This document shows, piece by piece, positions 27,535-35,799 of a stretch of 46,725 nucleotides of DNA. Source of the DNA: an uncultured Bacteroidales bacterium (GTDB lineage: Bacteria > Bacteroidota > Bacteroidia > Bacteroidales > FEN-979); the NCBI GenBank assembly GCA_903837605.1, contig CAILVF010000092.1:1-46725 (forward strand). The letters are read 5' to 3'. The translations under genes and the position numbers were made by a program. The notes below the pieces were generated by a model. It made no database searches and was not told the origin of the DNA. It was given only the letters and a program-made list of their open reading frames with translations. Position 1 is the first letter of the stretch. The number at the start of each line of letters is the position of its first letter.

Positions 27535-29103
27535 ATGGAAGAAAGAGGGAGCAATCAGAACAAGGGAGGCATGGCCGAAGGCCAGGCAAATAAAGATCAA
27601 TCGAGGGGATTGCGAAGGAGAAGTAACCCGGGCACGGTTCCGGATACCTTTTTCGAACATGGGAAAGTCCCTCCCCAGGCTGTTGACCTTGAGGAAGCGG
27701 TGCTGGGAGCCATGATGCTCGAAAATGACAAACTGGCTGAAGTTATTGAGATCCTGAAGCCCGAAGTGTTCTACAAGGAGCAGCATCAGAAAATATATTC
27801 TGCCATCCACAGGCTATACGGCAGCAACCAGCCTGTGGATATTTTAACAGTGACAGAAGACCTCAGGCAGGCCGGGGAACTGGATATTGTGGGAGGTGCA
27901 TATTATATTACAAACCTTACCAACAGGGTTGCATCTGCCGCGAATATTGAGTTTCATGCCAGGATCATTCTTCAGAAATATATTCAAAGGGAACTTATCA
28001 GGATATCGTCGGAGATCATCAAGGATGCCTACGAGGATTCGACTGATGTATTCGACCTGCTTGACAAAGCTGAGACCGGTTTGTTTTCGATAAGCGAAAG
28101 CAGTATTGGCAAGACATACATGGATATGCAATCTATTATTAAAGAGGCTATCCGTGAGATCACTGCCGCCCGCGGCCATGAGGGCTCACTCCGCGGAGTG
28201 GGTTCGGGGTTTACCGAACTCGACCGGATCACATCCGGCTGGCAGAAATCAGACCTTATCATCATTGCATCACGCCCGGGTATGGGGAAAACCGCTTTCG
28301 CCCTGACCATGGCGAGGAATGCAGCTATTGATTTTAAAAAACCCGTGGCTGTTTTCTCCCTTGAAATGTCGGCAGTTCAGCTGGTCACCCGTTTGATCTC
28401 ATCCGAAACGGAAATCCCGCAGGAAAAGCTCCGCAAGGGAACAATGGAAGAATACGAATGGAAACAGCTTAACGTCAAAATAAAGGACCTCCTGGATGCA
28501 CCAATATACCTTGACGACACTGCAGCTCTCTCAATATTCGACCTCCGCGCCAAGTCAAGGAGACTTAAAGCAAGGCATAACATTCAGCTGATCGTTGTGG
28601 ATTATCTTCAGCTGATGCAGGGAGGCCATGAGACCAAGGGGAACAGGGAACAGGAAATCAGCAGTATCTCAAGGGGGTTAAAAAGCCTTGCCAAGGAGCT
28701 CGATATTCCTGTAATTGCTCTTTCCCAGCTAAGCCGTGCACCCGAAAAAAGGTCCGCCGCTGCAAAACCGATACTTTCTGACCTTCGCGAATCAGGTTCT
28801 ATTGAACAGGATGCCGACATGGTCATGTTCATTTACCGTCCTGAATATTATAAAATCGATGTGGATGAACACGGAGATTCTACCTCCGGCGCAGCCGAAG
28901 TAAGTATTGCAAAGAACCGTAACGGCCCTCTGAAGGATATCCCCCTGAAGTTCATCTCCAAATTTGCCAAGTTTGCAGATACGGAGCAGGAGTATGCTGC
29001 CGCGAATACTATTTCGGCCAATACATCGTTTGATGGTTCAGTGCGCACCCGCACCATCATGTCGAAAATGGATGACCATGACCAGCCGGATATGCCGTTT
29101 TAG
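27535..29103 (+). CDS. dnaB: Replicative DNA helicase DnaB
   Basis: This hexameric helicase unwinds DNA at the fork. It has 522 residues. A basic, Gln/Gly-rich leader precedes the N-terminal domain (PPQAVDLEEAVLGAMML), the linker follows, and the RecA-like motor starts near 190 (GVGSGFTELDRITSGWQKSDLII). Walker A is RPGMGKTAF with Lys252; then FSLEMSAVQLVTRL, the Walker B region VVDYLQLM, ALSQLSRAPEKR, and the arginine-finger region SDLRESGSIEQDADMVMFIYR. No intein. A start at the second methionine (27571) is possible, since a TATTTTTG element ends 4 nt before the first ATG. Confidence 0.95.
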   Translation: MEERGSNQNKGGMAEGQANKDQSRGLRRRSNPGTVPDTFFEHGKVPPQAVDLEEAVLGAMMLENDKLAEVIEILKPEVFYKEQHQKIYSAIHRLYGSNQPVDILTVTEDLRQAGELDIVGGAYYITNLTNRVASAANIEFHARIILQKYIQRELIRISSEIIKDAYEDSTDVFDLLDKAETGLFSISESSIGKTYMDMQSIIKEAIREITAARGHEGSLRGVGSGFTELDRITSGWQKSDLIIIASRPGMGKTAFALTMARNAAIDFKKPVAVFSLEMSAVQLVTRLISSETEIPQEKLRKGTMEEYEWKQLNVKIKDLLDAPIYLDDTAALSIFDLRAKSRRLKARHNIQLIVVDYLQLMQGGHETKGNREQEISSISRGLKSLAKELDIPVIALSQLSRAPEKRSAAAKPILSDLRESGSIEQDADMVMFIYRPEYYKIDVDEHGDSTSGAAEVSIAKNRNGPLKDIPLKFISKFAKFADTEQEYAAANTISANTSFDGSVRTRTIMSKMDDHDQPDMPF

Positions 29104-30364
29104 AAACAGCCTTATTCTTTTCGCTTTTTTTCTTTTGTCAACTACCCAGCTGAGGGCAGCATTCCTGCTTTTGCCAATGGATGATACCCAGAAAAACCAC
29201 CTTAAAGCATATGGCATCGCATTCTGGGTTTTAGGAAAGGAAGTGGAAGTTGACTGGCTTCTGAATTACAGGGGAGGAAGTTTCCTGATCCAGTACAGCA
29301 AGCAGGTTGAAAATGAATGTAATGTTCGCGGAGTAACCAGCCAGGCCCTCGCCGATGCCCAGGCTGATGCAATACTGCAGGAGATTGCCGACCCCCAGGT
29401 TAATATGGAAAGGATCAAACTTCACAAAGCCCCGAAGATTGCAGTGTATTCACCAAAAAATAAAAGGCCCTGGGATGATGCAGTAACACTTGTGCTGACT
29501 TATGCTGAGATTCCTTACACTATACTCTATGATGAAGAAGTCCTTACCGGGCTGCTGCCATTGTATGACTGGCTTCATATGCATCATGAGGATTTCACCG
29601 GGCAATACGGCAAGTTCTGGGCAGCCTATAAAAATTTCCCCTGGTATGCCGAAGATGTCCAGCTCCAGGAGGAATCGGCACACAAGCTGGGTTATGCCAA
29701 AGTCTCACAGATGAAACTTGCCGTTGCAAAGAAGATACGGGACTTCGTTGCAGGGGGCGGATATCTTTTCTCAATGTGTTCTGCACCCGACAGCTATGAC
29801 GTCGCATTGTCGGCCGAAGGCCTTGACATCTGCGACGTGATGTTTGACGGGGATCCGATGGACCAGTCGGCCGACAGCAAACTGGACTTCGGTAAATGTT
29901 TTGCTTTCCAGGATTTCAGGCTGGTCCATAATCCTTATGAATATGAGATATCATCGATAGATGTCACAGACACCAGGCCTAAAAACCTGAACTGGAACAA
30001 TGATTTTTTCTCCCTCTTCGAATTCTCGGCTAAATGGGACCCGGTGCCAAGCATGCTTTGCCAGGACCACGAATCGCTTATTCACGGGTTCATGGGCCAG
30101 ACTACCGCATTCAATGAAAAATATGTAAAAACGAGTGTGCTGATACTTGGCGAAAACAAAGCACTCGGAGAGGCCCGGTATATACACGGAGATTTCGGGA
30201 AAGGCACATGGACGTTCCTCGGAGGTCATGATCCCGAGGATTACCAGCACCTTGTCGGGGATCCACCAACAGATCTTAACCTGCACCCAAACTCACCCGG
30301 GTACCGGCTTATTTTAAATAATGTTCTGTTCCCCGCAGCGAAAAAAGAAAAGAGGAAAACCTGA
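29072..30364 (+). CDS. Conserved secreted protein with amidotransferase-like fold, function unknown
   Basis: A protein of about 430 residues from the ATG at 29072 (29078 also possible), overlapping the end of dnaB by about 32 nt. A signal peptide is clear (FRNSLILFAFFLLSTTQLRA). The mature N-terminus LLLPMDDTQKNHLKAYGIAFWVL and WLLNYRGGSF are strongly conserved in proteins I recall from Bacteroidota that databases label asparagine synthetase B. The sequence has no AsnB glutaminase or synthetase motifs and the protein is exported, so I do not use that name. A central Rossmann-like part with GGGYLFSMCSAPDSYD resembles class I glutamine amidotransferase-like folds, with a Cys at the nucleophile-like position. 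Substrate unknown. Confidence 0.72.
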   Translation: MTMTSRICRFRNSLILFAFFLLSTTQLRAAFLLLPMDDTQKNHLKAYGIAFWVLGKEVEVDWLLNYRGGSFLIQYSKQVENECNVRGVTSQALADAQADAILQEIADPQVNMERIKLHKAPKIAVYSPKNKRPWDDAVTLVLTYAEIPYTILYDEEVLTGLLPLYDWLHMHHEDFTGQYGKFWAAYKNFPWYAEDVQLQEESAHKLGYAKVSQMKLAVAKKIRDFVAGGGYLFSMCSAPDSYDVALSAEGLDICDVMFDGDPMDQSADSKLDFGKCFAFQDFRLVHNPYEYEISSIDVTDTRPKNLNWNNDFFSLFEFSAKWDPVPSMLCQDHESLIHGFMGQTTAFNEKYVKTSVLILGENKALGEARYIHGDFGKGTWTFLGGHDPEDYQHLVGDPPTDLNLHPNSPGYRLILNNVLFPAAKKEKRKT

Positions 30365-30370
30365 TATCCC

Positions 30371-31225
30371 CTAGTAGCTTAATTTCTTCCTGATAACCCA
30401 CCATTGAAAAATGGAACCTTCAAAATCATAGGTGACCCGGTTATTACACCTGTCGCTATTTACATATTCAATAGTACCTGTTGCAACATCAGCTGATGGC
30501 ACTGATAATTGCATGACGCCCCGTCGGATCCAGGGGCAATAAATATCATTCACCAGGGGGGTGCTGATCTGAAATGAGAAAGCATATGTGCCTGATGATA
30601 TGCCGTTTGCAGTTCCTGTAATGGTAAAAGGGGCAAGGCTGTCGGGCTGCATTTTAAGAGCGGGAGGAAGGTGATAATCCAGTAATGAATTCCATATCGT
30701 CGTATGAAGCGAATCTTTGACAATAAGAAGGCTGTCGATGGTAGAGTTATACCCTCCGTTACCTCCTATCATCATTCCCGTGTTGTAAAGATTGTCACGG
30801 CCGATGAACTGGCGCGAATCCTCTGAATAATTCTGGAATACCACGGCGGCTGTTGTCCCAGATGAAAAGAACCTGCCCGATAGGGTGACGATGATATTGC
30901 CGTTCCTCACAACACTGTCGGCACAGTATTTATTCTGATAATAAAAGGTGAACCGCTTCGATGAACTGCTGTAATATACCAGGGCCTTATCGATGGTTCC
31001 TACTCCTTTCTGCATTATGTTCGAGTCAAGGTTTGCTTTAAGCAGCAGGTTGAAGGTATGGAAAAGTCCACGTTCGGTAAAAACAATGTCATCGGCAACA
31101 TTCAAACCGGGGCTAAGATCGAAAGAGGTATTTTTCTTTTTGCATCCGGCGGCAGCCGAGAGCAAAATTATAACAGACAAAATTATACCTGTATAACAGG
31201 AACCTTTATGTAAGGTTTTTCTCAT
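30371..31225 (-). CDS. Lipoprotein of unknown function
   Basis: A protein of 284 residues. The signal region IILSVIILLSAAAGCKKKNT has a good lipobox with Cys at 28 and lysines after it. The mature part is strand-rich with Ser, Thr, Asn and Tyr in plenty, and no family is recognised. Its start overlaps the folA stop by 4 nt (ATGA), so it is translated from the folate operon although nothing links it to that pathway. Only 6 nt separate its end from the convergent secreted-protein gene. Confidence 0.65.
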   Translation of the reverse strand: MRKTLHKGSCYTGIILSVIILLSAAAGCKKKNTSFDLSPGLNVADDIVFTERGLFHTFNLLLKANLDSNIMQKGVGTIDKALVYYSSSSKRFTFYYQNKYCADSVVRNGNIIVTLSGRFFSSGTTAAVVFQNYSEDSRQFIGRDNLYNTGMMIGGNGGYNSTIDSLLIVKDSLHTTIWNSLLDYHLPPALKMQPDSLAPFTITGTANGISSGTYAFSFQISTPLVNDIYCPWIRRGVMQLSVPSADVATGTIEYVNSDRCNNRVTYDFEGSIFQWWVIRKKLSY

Positions 31226-31710
31226 TCCTTTCGTTCGTAATTCTCATAAGAGAATGCAAAACCAAGTCCTTCATCAAAGGGAAAATCTTCTTTAGATACC
31301 AGTTTCCATTGGGAATAATCAATTTCAGGGAAGAAAACATCACCGTCAAAAGGTTTCCTGACCCTTGTGAGGTAGAGACGGTTTGCTAAAGGCAGGAACT
31401 GCCTGTATACAGAGGCGCCCCCGATTATAAAATTCTCCTCAGCCTGATTGCATTTAGCCACGGCATCATCTATTGAATATGCCATGGTACATCCTTCAAT
31501 GATCTCGCCGGGGATATCTGTAATTACAAGGCTTTTCCGATTCGGCAGCGGGCGTCTGGGAAGGGAATAAAATGTCTTTTTACCCATAATGATTGTATGC
31601 CCTAACGTAATTTGCTTAAAGCGTTTCAGGTCTTCGGGGATATGCCAGAGGAGGTCATTATCCTTGCCTATGGCCAGGTTTTCGGCTATTGCTACAATGA
31701 TTGAAAGCAT
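31222..31710 (-). CDS. folA: Dihydrofolate reductase
   Basis: The enzyme reduces dihydrofolate to tetrahydrofolate with NADPH, recycling the dihydrofolate made by ThyA. Its 162 residues match the usual length. Seen: MLSIIVAIAENLAIGKDNDLLWHIPEDLKRFK (key parts AIAENLAIGKDN and WHIPEDLKRFK with the acidic active-site Glu), GKKTFYSLPRRPLPNR, and FIIGGASVYRQFLPLANRLYLT with the Gly-Gly turn. It lies 9 nt after thyA on the same strand, the common thyA-folA arrangement, and overlaps the lipoprotein gene by 4 nt. Confidence 0.95.
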   Translation of the reverse strand: MLSIIVAIAENLAIGKDNDLLWHIPEDLKRFKQITLGHTIIMGKKTFYSLPRRPLPNRKSLVITDIPGEIIEGCTMAYSIDDAVAKCNQAEENFIIGGASVYRQFLPLANRLYLTRVRKPFDGDVFFPEIDYSQWKLVSKEDFPFDEGLGFAFSYENYERKE

Positions 31711-31719
31711 GATACAAAA

Positions 31720-32514
31720 TTAAACAGAAATTTCACCTTTTATGTGCGGGTGTGACTGGTAATCGCTAAGGGTAAAGTCTTCAAATTTGAAGTCGAAAAT
31801 ATTTTTCACTTCCCGGTTAATATTCATTTTCGGAAGGGGAAACGGGCTCCTGGTCAGCTGAAGTTTAACCTGATCCAGATGGTTGAGGTAAATATGGGCA
31901 TCGCCAAGGGTATGTACAAATTCTCCCGGTTCAAGCCCGGTCACCTGTGCCATCATCATAAGCAGAAGGGCATATGAAGAGATGTTAAAGGGTACTCCCA
32001 GAAAAATGTCGCAGGATCGCTGGTACATCTGGCATGAAAGTTTGCCGTTGGCAACATAGAACTGGAACATAAGGTGGCAGGGGGGCAGGGCCATGAGGTC
32101 CAGCTGTCCCACATTCCATGCGCTTACAATATGACGGCGTGAATCGGGATTCGTTTGGATTGACTGAACGACATTGCTGATCTGGTCGATATGCGTGCCG
32201 TCATGTTTGGGCCAGAAACGCCACTGGTAGCCGTATACCGGGCCAAGCTCACCATCGGGTCCGGCCCATTCGTCCCATATCGTCACCTTGTTCTCGTGCA
32301 GGTATTTAAGGTTTGTAGCACCCTGAAGGAACCATAACAATTCGTGAATAATGGAGCGAAGGTGGAGTTTTTTTGTGGTCATCATAGGGAAACCTTCGGC
32401 CAGGTTGAACCGCATCTGATAACCGAAAACACTGAGCGTCCCCGTACCTGTCCGGTCTTCCTTTTTCACCCCGTTCTTCAATACATAATCAAGGAGGCTG
32501 AGATATTGTTGCAT
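31720..32514 (-). CDS. thyA: Thymidylate synthase (ThyA type)
   Basis: The enzyme methylates dUMP to dTMP with methylene-tetrahydrofolate, giving dihydrofolate. Its 264 residues equal the E. coli length. Seen: [52 protein letters not shown], the active-site segment [13 protein letters not shown] with the nucleophilic Cys, [19 protein letters not shown] and the final [14 protein letters not shown]. It follows the bifunctional nuclease gene by 3 nt and precedes folA by 9 nt, so all three are surely co-transcribed. Confidence 0.97.
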   Translation of the reverse strand: MQQYLSLLDYVLKNGVKKEDRTGTGTLSVFGYQMRFNLAEGFPMMTTKKLHLRSIIHELLWFLQGATNLKYLHENKVTIWDEWAGPDGELGPVYGYQWRFWPKHDGTHIDQISNVVQSIQTNPDSRRHIVSAWNVGQLDLMALPPCHLMFQFYVANGKLSCQMYQRSCDIFLGVPFNISSYALLLMMMAQVTGLEPGEFVHTLGDAHIYLNHLDQVKLQLTRSPFPLPKMNINREVKNIFDFKFEDFTLSDYQSHPHIKGEISV

Positions 32515-32517
32515 GGT

Positions 32518-33114
32518 CTATTTCCTGGTCTTGTTACGGCGGTTCAACTCATCCCTGATCCGGGAAGCTTTTTCATATTCCTCGTTCACTATGGCCGCCT
32601 GTAATAACTCTTTGAGCTCGGCAGCAGACTGTTCTGCAAATTCCTTTTTGGCGGATATCCCGGGAGGAGCTTCAGTGCTCACCGGGGCAGATGCCTCCGA
32701 ATCCTCTTCCACCATGATTGACGCGGCTTTCATTATATCCTCATAGGTATATATGGGGCAACTGAACCTGAGGGCCAGGGCAATGGCATCGGAAGTACGT
32801 GAATCCACTTCCTCCACCCTGCTGCCGTCGCTGCAGACCAGCTGGGCATAAAAAACTCCTTCAAGGAATTTGTTGATAATTATCTCTCGAACTTCAATGC
32901 CGAATGCATCGGCAAAATTTTTAAAGAGGTCGTGCGTAAGGGGCCTGGGGGTTTTTATCTTCTCAAGTTCAATAGCTATAGCCTGGGCTTCAAACCCCCC
33001 GATAATGATCGGCAGCCTGCGCTTCCCGTCTTTCTCGCCAAGAATAAGGGCATAGGCCCCGGTCTGGGACTGGCTATATGACATTCCGATGATTTCGAGG
33101 CGGATCTTCTCCAT
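32518..33114 (-). CDS. Bifunctional nuclease-family protein (DUF151) with UVR motif
   Basis: A protein of 198 residues. The N-terminal 135 residues match the BFN/DUF151 family (ALILGEKDGKRRLPIIIGGFEAQAIAIELE, shown here in part as RRLPIIIGGFEAQAIA; then HDLFKN and DSRTSDAIALALR). A linker rich in Glu, Ala and Ser follows, and a C-terminal helix hairpin (about 158-195: LLQAAIVNEEYEKASRIRDEL) fits a UVR motif, the UvrB/UvrC contact type. Members have been described as nucleases, but the in vivo role is unclear. It heads the thyA-folA-lipoprotein operon behind a TAAGTTTG element. Confidence 0.88.
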   Translation of the reverse strand: MEKIRLEIIGMSYSQSQTGAYALILGEKDGKRRLPIIIGGFEAQAIAIELEKIKTPRPLTHDLFKNFADAFGIEVREIIINKFLEGVFYAQLVCSDGSRVEEVDSRTSDAIALALRFSCPIYTYEDIMKAASIMVEEDSEASAPVSTEAPPGISAKKEFAEQSAAELKELLQAAIVNEEYEKASRIRDELNRRNKTRK

Positions 33115-33137
33115 CAGGCAGGTTTGGATTCGTAGTA

Positions 33138-33145
33138 CAAACTTA
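33138..33145 (-). promoter_or_regulatory. -7 promoter element for the thyA-folA operon
   Basis: The minus strand reads TAAGTTTG, 24 nt before the ATG at 33114. It faces away from the hppA promoter at 33223 within the same 142-nt gap. Confidence 0.55.
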
Positions 33146-33222
33146 CACCTATTCTTCCGGATTTTAAAATAAATACCTGATGAAAAAGTATCTTTTAATT
33201 GGATTGTTTCGAAAAACCTTTA

Positions 33223-33230
33223 TAAATTTG
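33223..33230 (+). promoter_or_regulatory. -7 promoter element for hppA
   Basis: TAAATTTG matches TAnnTTTG, 27 nt before the ATG. An ATTG ending at 33201 lies 21 nt upstream, close to the spacing of the -33 TTTG box. Confidence 0.55.
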
Positions 33231-33256
33231 GGGTCACAATATGTAACTTTTTTCAT

Positions 33257-35668
33257 ATGAAAAGATTGTCTATACTTTTTGCGGCCTTGCTGCTGCCATT
33301 TTCGATGTTTGCCTCCGAGGCAGACCTCAAGATCCCCTCTCTGTCATCCTCTCAGAACAACCTGCTGATGTTTGGATTTGTCATTATTATCCTGGGGATG
33401 TTATTCGGTTACTACCAGTTTACAAAAGTCAGGAAGCTTAAAGCGCACCAGTCTATGCTTGATGTGGCCCAGATTATTTTTGAGACATGCAAGACATACC
33501 TGTTGCAGCAGGGGAAGTTTCTCGTGGTCCTGTTTGTGATCATCGGCCTCTGCATCGCTTTTTATTTTGGGTTCCTGCAGGCCATGCCTTTCGGGGGGGT
33601 CATCCTGATCCTGTCCTGGACAGTTATTGGTATCTTAGGTTCCTACAGCGTTGCATGGTTTGGCATCAGGATGAATACCCTGGCAAACAGCCGTATGGCA
33701 TTTGCCTCCCTTGAAAGAAAGCCTATCAAACTGTTGAATATCCCCCTTGATGCCGGGATGAGCATAGGTGTCATGCTGATCTGCGTTGAGCTGATCATGA
33801 TGCTTATTATTTTAGTATTTGTTCCCAGGGATTATGCCGGGGCCAGTTTCATCGGTTTTGCCATCGGCGAATCACTTGGGGCATCTGCACTTCGTATTGC
33901 CGGCGGTATTTTTACGAAGATTGCCGATATCGGGTCCGACCTGATGAAAGTTGTTTTTAAAATAAAAGAAGACGATCCAAGGAACCCCGGGGTTATCGCC
34001 GATTGTACGGGCGACAATGCAGGCGACAGTGTCGGCCCAACAGCCGATGGTTTTGAAACCTACGGCGTGACCGGCGTTGCCCTTATCTCATTTATCGTAC
34101 TGGCAGTCGGAGATGTTGAAAACCAGAAGCAGTTGCTGACATGGATCTTTGTGATGCGTATCCTGATGGTCGTTACATCCATCACTGCATTTTATATTAA
34201 CAAGGTATTTTCCCAGGCCAAATACGGGGATAAGGATGACATCGATTTTGAACGCCCTCTCACCAACCTCGTTTGGATCACCTCAATCCTGTCAATTGCC
34301 GTAACCTTTGCAGCAAGCTACTGGATGATCGGGGACCTGAAGAACAACCTCTGGCTCACACTTTCCATTATCATCAGCTGCGGGACCCTCGGCGCCGCAT
34401 TAATACCTGAGTTTACAAAGATCTTCACCAGTCCGAAGTCAAGGCACGTCAACGAAGTTGTTACAGCTTCCCGTGAAGGAGGCGCTTCTCTTAACATTCT
34501 TTCAGGTCTTGTTGCAGGGAACTTCTCAGCCTTCTGGCAGGGTATGGTTTTCCTTGTTTTGATGTTTGTCGCCTATGTCACCAGCAAGTTTGGGCTGGAT
34601 GCATTTATGATCTACCCGGCCATCTTTGCTTTCGGCCTGGTGGCTTTTGGTTTCCTCGGCATGGGCCCGGTAACCATTGCTGTCGACAGCTACGGCCCGG
34701 TAACCGACAATGCGCAGTCGGTTTATGAACTTTCACTTATTGAAGAACATAAGGATGCAGTAACTGTCGAGATCCAGAAGGATTTCGGCTTCAAACCCGA
34801 TTTTGAAAATGCAAAGCATTACCTTGAAGCCAATGACGGCGCAGGGAATACGTTCAAAGCAACGGCAAAACCCGTGCTAATCGGAACAGCTGTTGTGGGT
34901 GCAACTACAATGATCTTCTCTCTCATCCTTCTTATAAGGAACAAATTCGGTATCGCCCCCGAAGCGATCCTTAATGTACTTAATCCTTATACCATTCTTG
35001 GATTCCTGATGGGCGGCGCCGTGATCTACTGGTTCACCGGGGCATCCATCCAGGCTGTTACAACAGGTGCTTACCGTGCTGTTGAATACATCAAGAAGAA
35101 TATCCGTCTTGATGAAAATGCGGAGAAAAAGGCATCGGTGGAAACTTCGAAGGAAGTCGTCAAGATCTGCACCCAGTATGCGCAAACGGGGATGTTCAAT
35201 ATTTTCATTGCAATTTTCTCCTTCGCTCTTGCAATCGCTTTCCTGTCGGGGTACCAGGATACCAATTTCCTTGCCGGAAACCCTCTGCGTTATCCTGCAG
35301 CTTCATTTTTTGTGAGTTACCTTGTTTCCATTGCTTTCTTCGGATTATTCCAGGCTATGTTCATGGCCAATGCCGGCGGTGCATGGGACAATGCAAAAAA
35401 GGTGGTTGAAGTCGACCTGAAAGAAAAGGGTACGCCTCTTCACGATGCTGCAGTTGTCGGCGACACAGTTGGCGATCCGTTCAAAGATACTTCTTCCGTA
35501 GCCCTGAACCCCATCATTAAATTTACAACCCTGTTCGGGCTCCTGGCAATGGAAATAGCAATTTCGGAACATTTCTTCAGCGTTGCCCCATACATAGGTG
35601 CCATATTCTTTGCTATTGCATTGTATTTTGTATACCGTTCCTTCTATAATATGAGGATCAGGAAATAG
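33257..35668 (+). CDS. hppA: Membrane-bound proton/sodium pyrophosphatase, divergent type
   Basis: The protein couples pyrophosphate hydrolysis to cation pumping across the membrane. It has 803 residues and about 16 helices; the first hydrophobic stretch may be a cleaved signal (LLLPFSMFASEA). The substrate site shows DDPRNPGVIAD (239-249) and DNAGD (253-257), then a second acidic site near PVTDNAQSVYELS and a third in the VGDTVGDPFKDTSSVALNP region. In most family members the first site reads DNVGDNVGD; here it is DCTGDNAGDSVG, and a 25-residue insert precedes GNTFKATAK. Lys534 occupies the position that marks potassium-independent enzymes. Whether it pumps H+ or Na+ cannot be decided. Probably monocistronic, with a strong terminator. 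Confidence 0.92.
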   Translation: MKRLSILFAALLLPFSMFASEADLKIPSLSSSQNNLLMFGFVIIILGMLFGYYQFTKVRKLKAHQSMLDVAQIIFETCKTYLLQQGKFLVVLFVIIGLCIAFYFGFLQAMPFGGVILILSWTVIGILGSYSVAWFGIRMNTLANSRMAFASLERKPIKLLNIPLDAGMSIGVMLICVELIMMLIILVFVPRDYAGASFIGFAIGESLGASALRIAGGIFTKIADIGSDLMKVVFKIKEDDPRNPGVIADCTGDNAGDSVGPTADGFETYGVTGVALISFIVLAVGDVENQKQLLTWIFVMRILMVVTSITAFYINKVFSQAKYGDKDDIDFERPLTNLVWITSILSIAVTFAASYWMIGDLKNNLWLTLSIIISCGTLGAALIPEFTKIFTSPKSRHVNEVVTASREGGASLNILSGLVAGNFSAFWQGMVFLVLMFVAYVTSKFGLDAFMIYPAIFAFGLVAFGFLGMGPVTIAVDSYGPVTDNAQSVYELSLIEEHKDAVTVEIQKDFGFKPDFENAKHYLEANDGAGNTFKATAKPVLIGTAVVGATTMIFSLILLIRNKFGIAPEAILNVLNPYTILGFLMGGAVIYWFTGASIQAVTTGAYRAVEYIKKNIRLDENAEKKASVETSKEVVKICTQYAQTGMFNIFIAIFSFALAIAFLSGYQDTNFLAGNPLRYPAASFFVSYLVSIAFFGLFQAMFMANAGGAWDNAKKVVEVDLKEKGTPLHDAAVVGDTVGDPFKDTSSVALNPIIKFTTLFGLLAMEIAISEHFFSVAPYIGAIFFAIALYFVYRSFYNMRIRK

Positions 35669-35703
35669 GCTGCAAGCTGTAAAAGCATTGTTGATATTTC
35701 GTC

Positions 35704-35738
35704 AAAAAGGCTGCCGCAGATCTTGTGGCAGCCTTTTT
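35704..35738 (+). terminator. Intrinsic terminator of hppA
   Basis: Twelve-base arms (AAAAAGGCTGCC and GGCAGCCTTTTT) pair perfectly around an 11-nt loop, 35 nt after the hppA stop, and end in five T. The T-run continues directly into the TTTG at 35736-35739, which fits the -33 box of gcvP. Confidence 0.85.
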
Positions 35739-35766
35739 GATTTCAGGGATATTCTTGGTACTTTTG
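35736..35766 (+). promoter_or_regulatory. gcvP promoter (-33 TTTG, -7 TACTTTTG)
   Basis: TTTG at 35736-35739 and TACTTTTG at 35759-35766 are 19 nt apart, the consensus spacing for the primary sigma factor of Bacteroidota. The gcvP ATG is 34 nt downstream. There is no room for, and no sign of, a glycine riboswitch in this leader. Confidence 0.75.
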
Positions 35767-35799
35767 CGATTCCCTATCTGCCATTAAAAACTTATAAAT

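Noticed and set aside
28964..29071. Upstream part of the frame of the secreted protein after dnaB
   Set aside because: It overlaps dnaB and lacks family sequence; the signal peptide begins after 29072.
29072..30364. Asparagine synthetase
   Set aside because: No N-terminal Cys glutaminase or PP-loop synthetase motifs, and the protein carries a signal peptide.
35767..35799. Glycine riboswitch before gcvP
   Set aside because: The leader is too short after a well-supported promoter.
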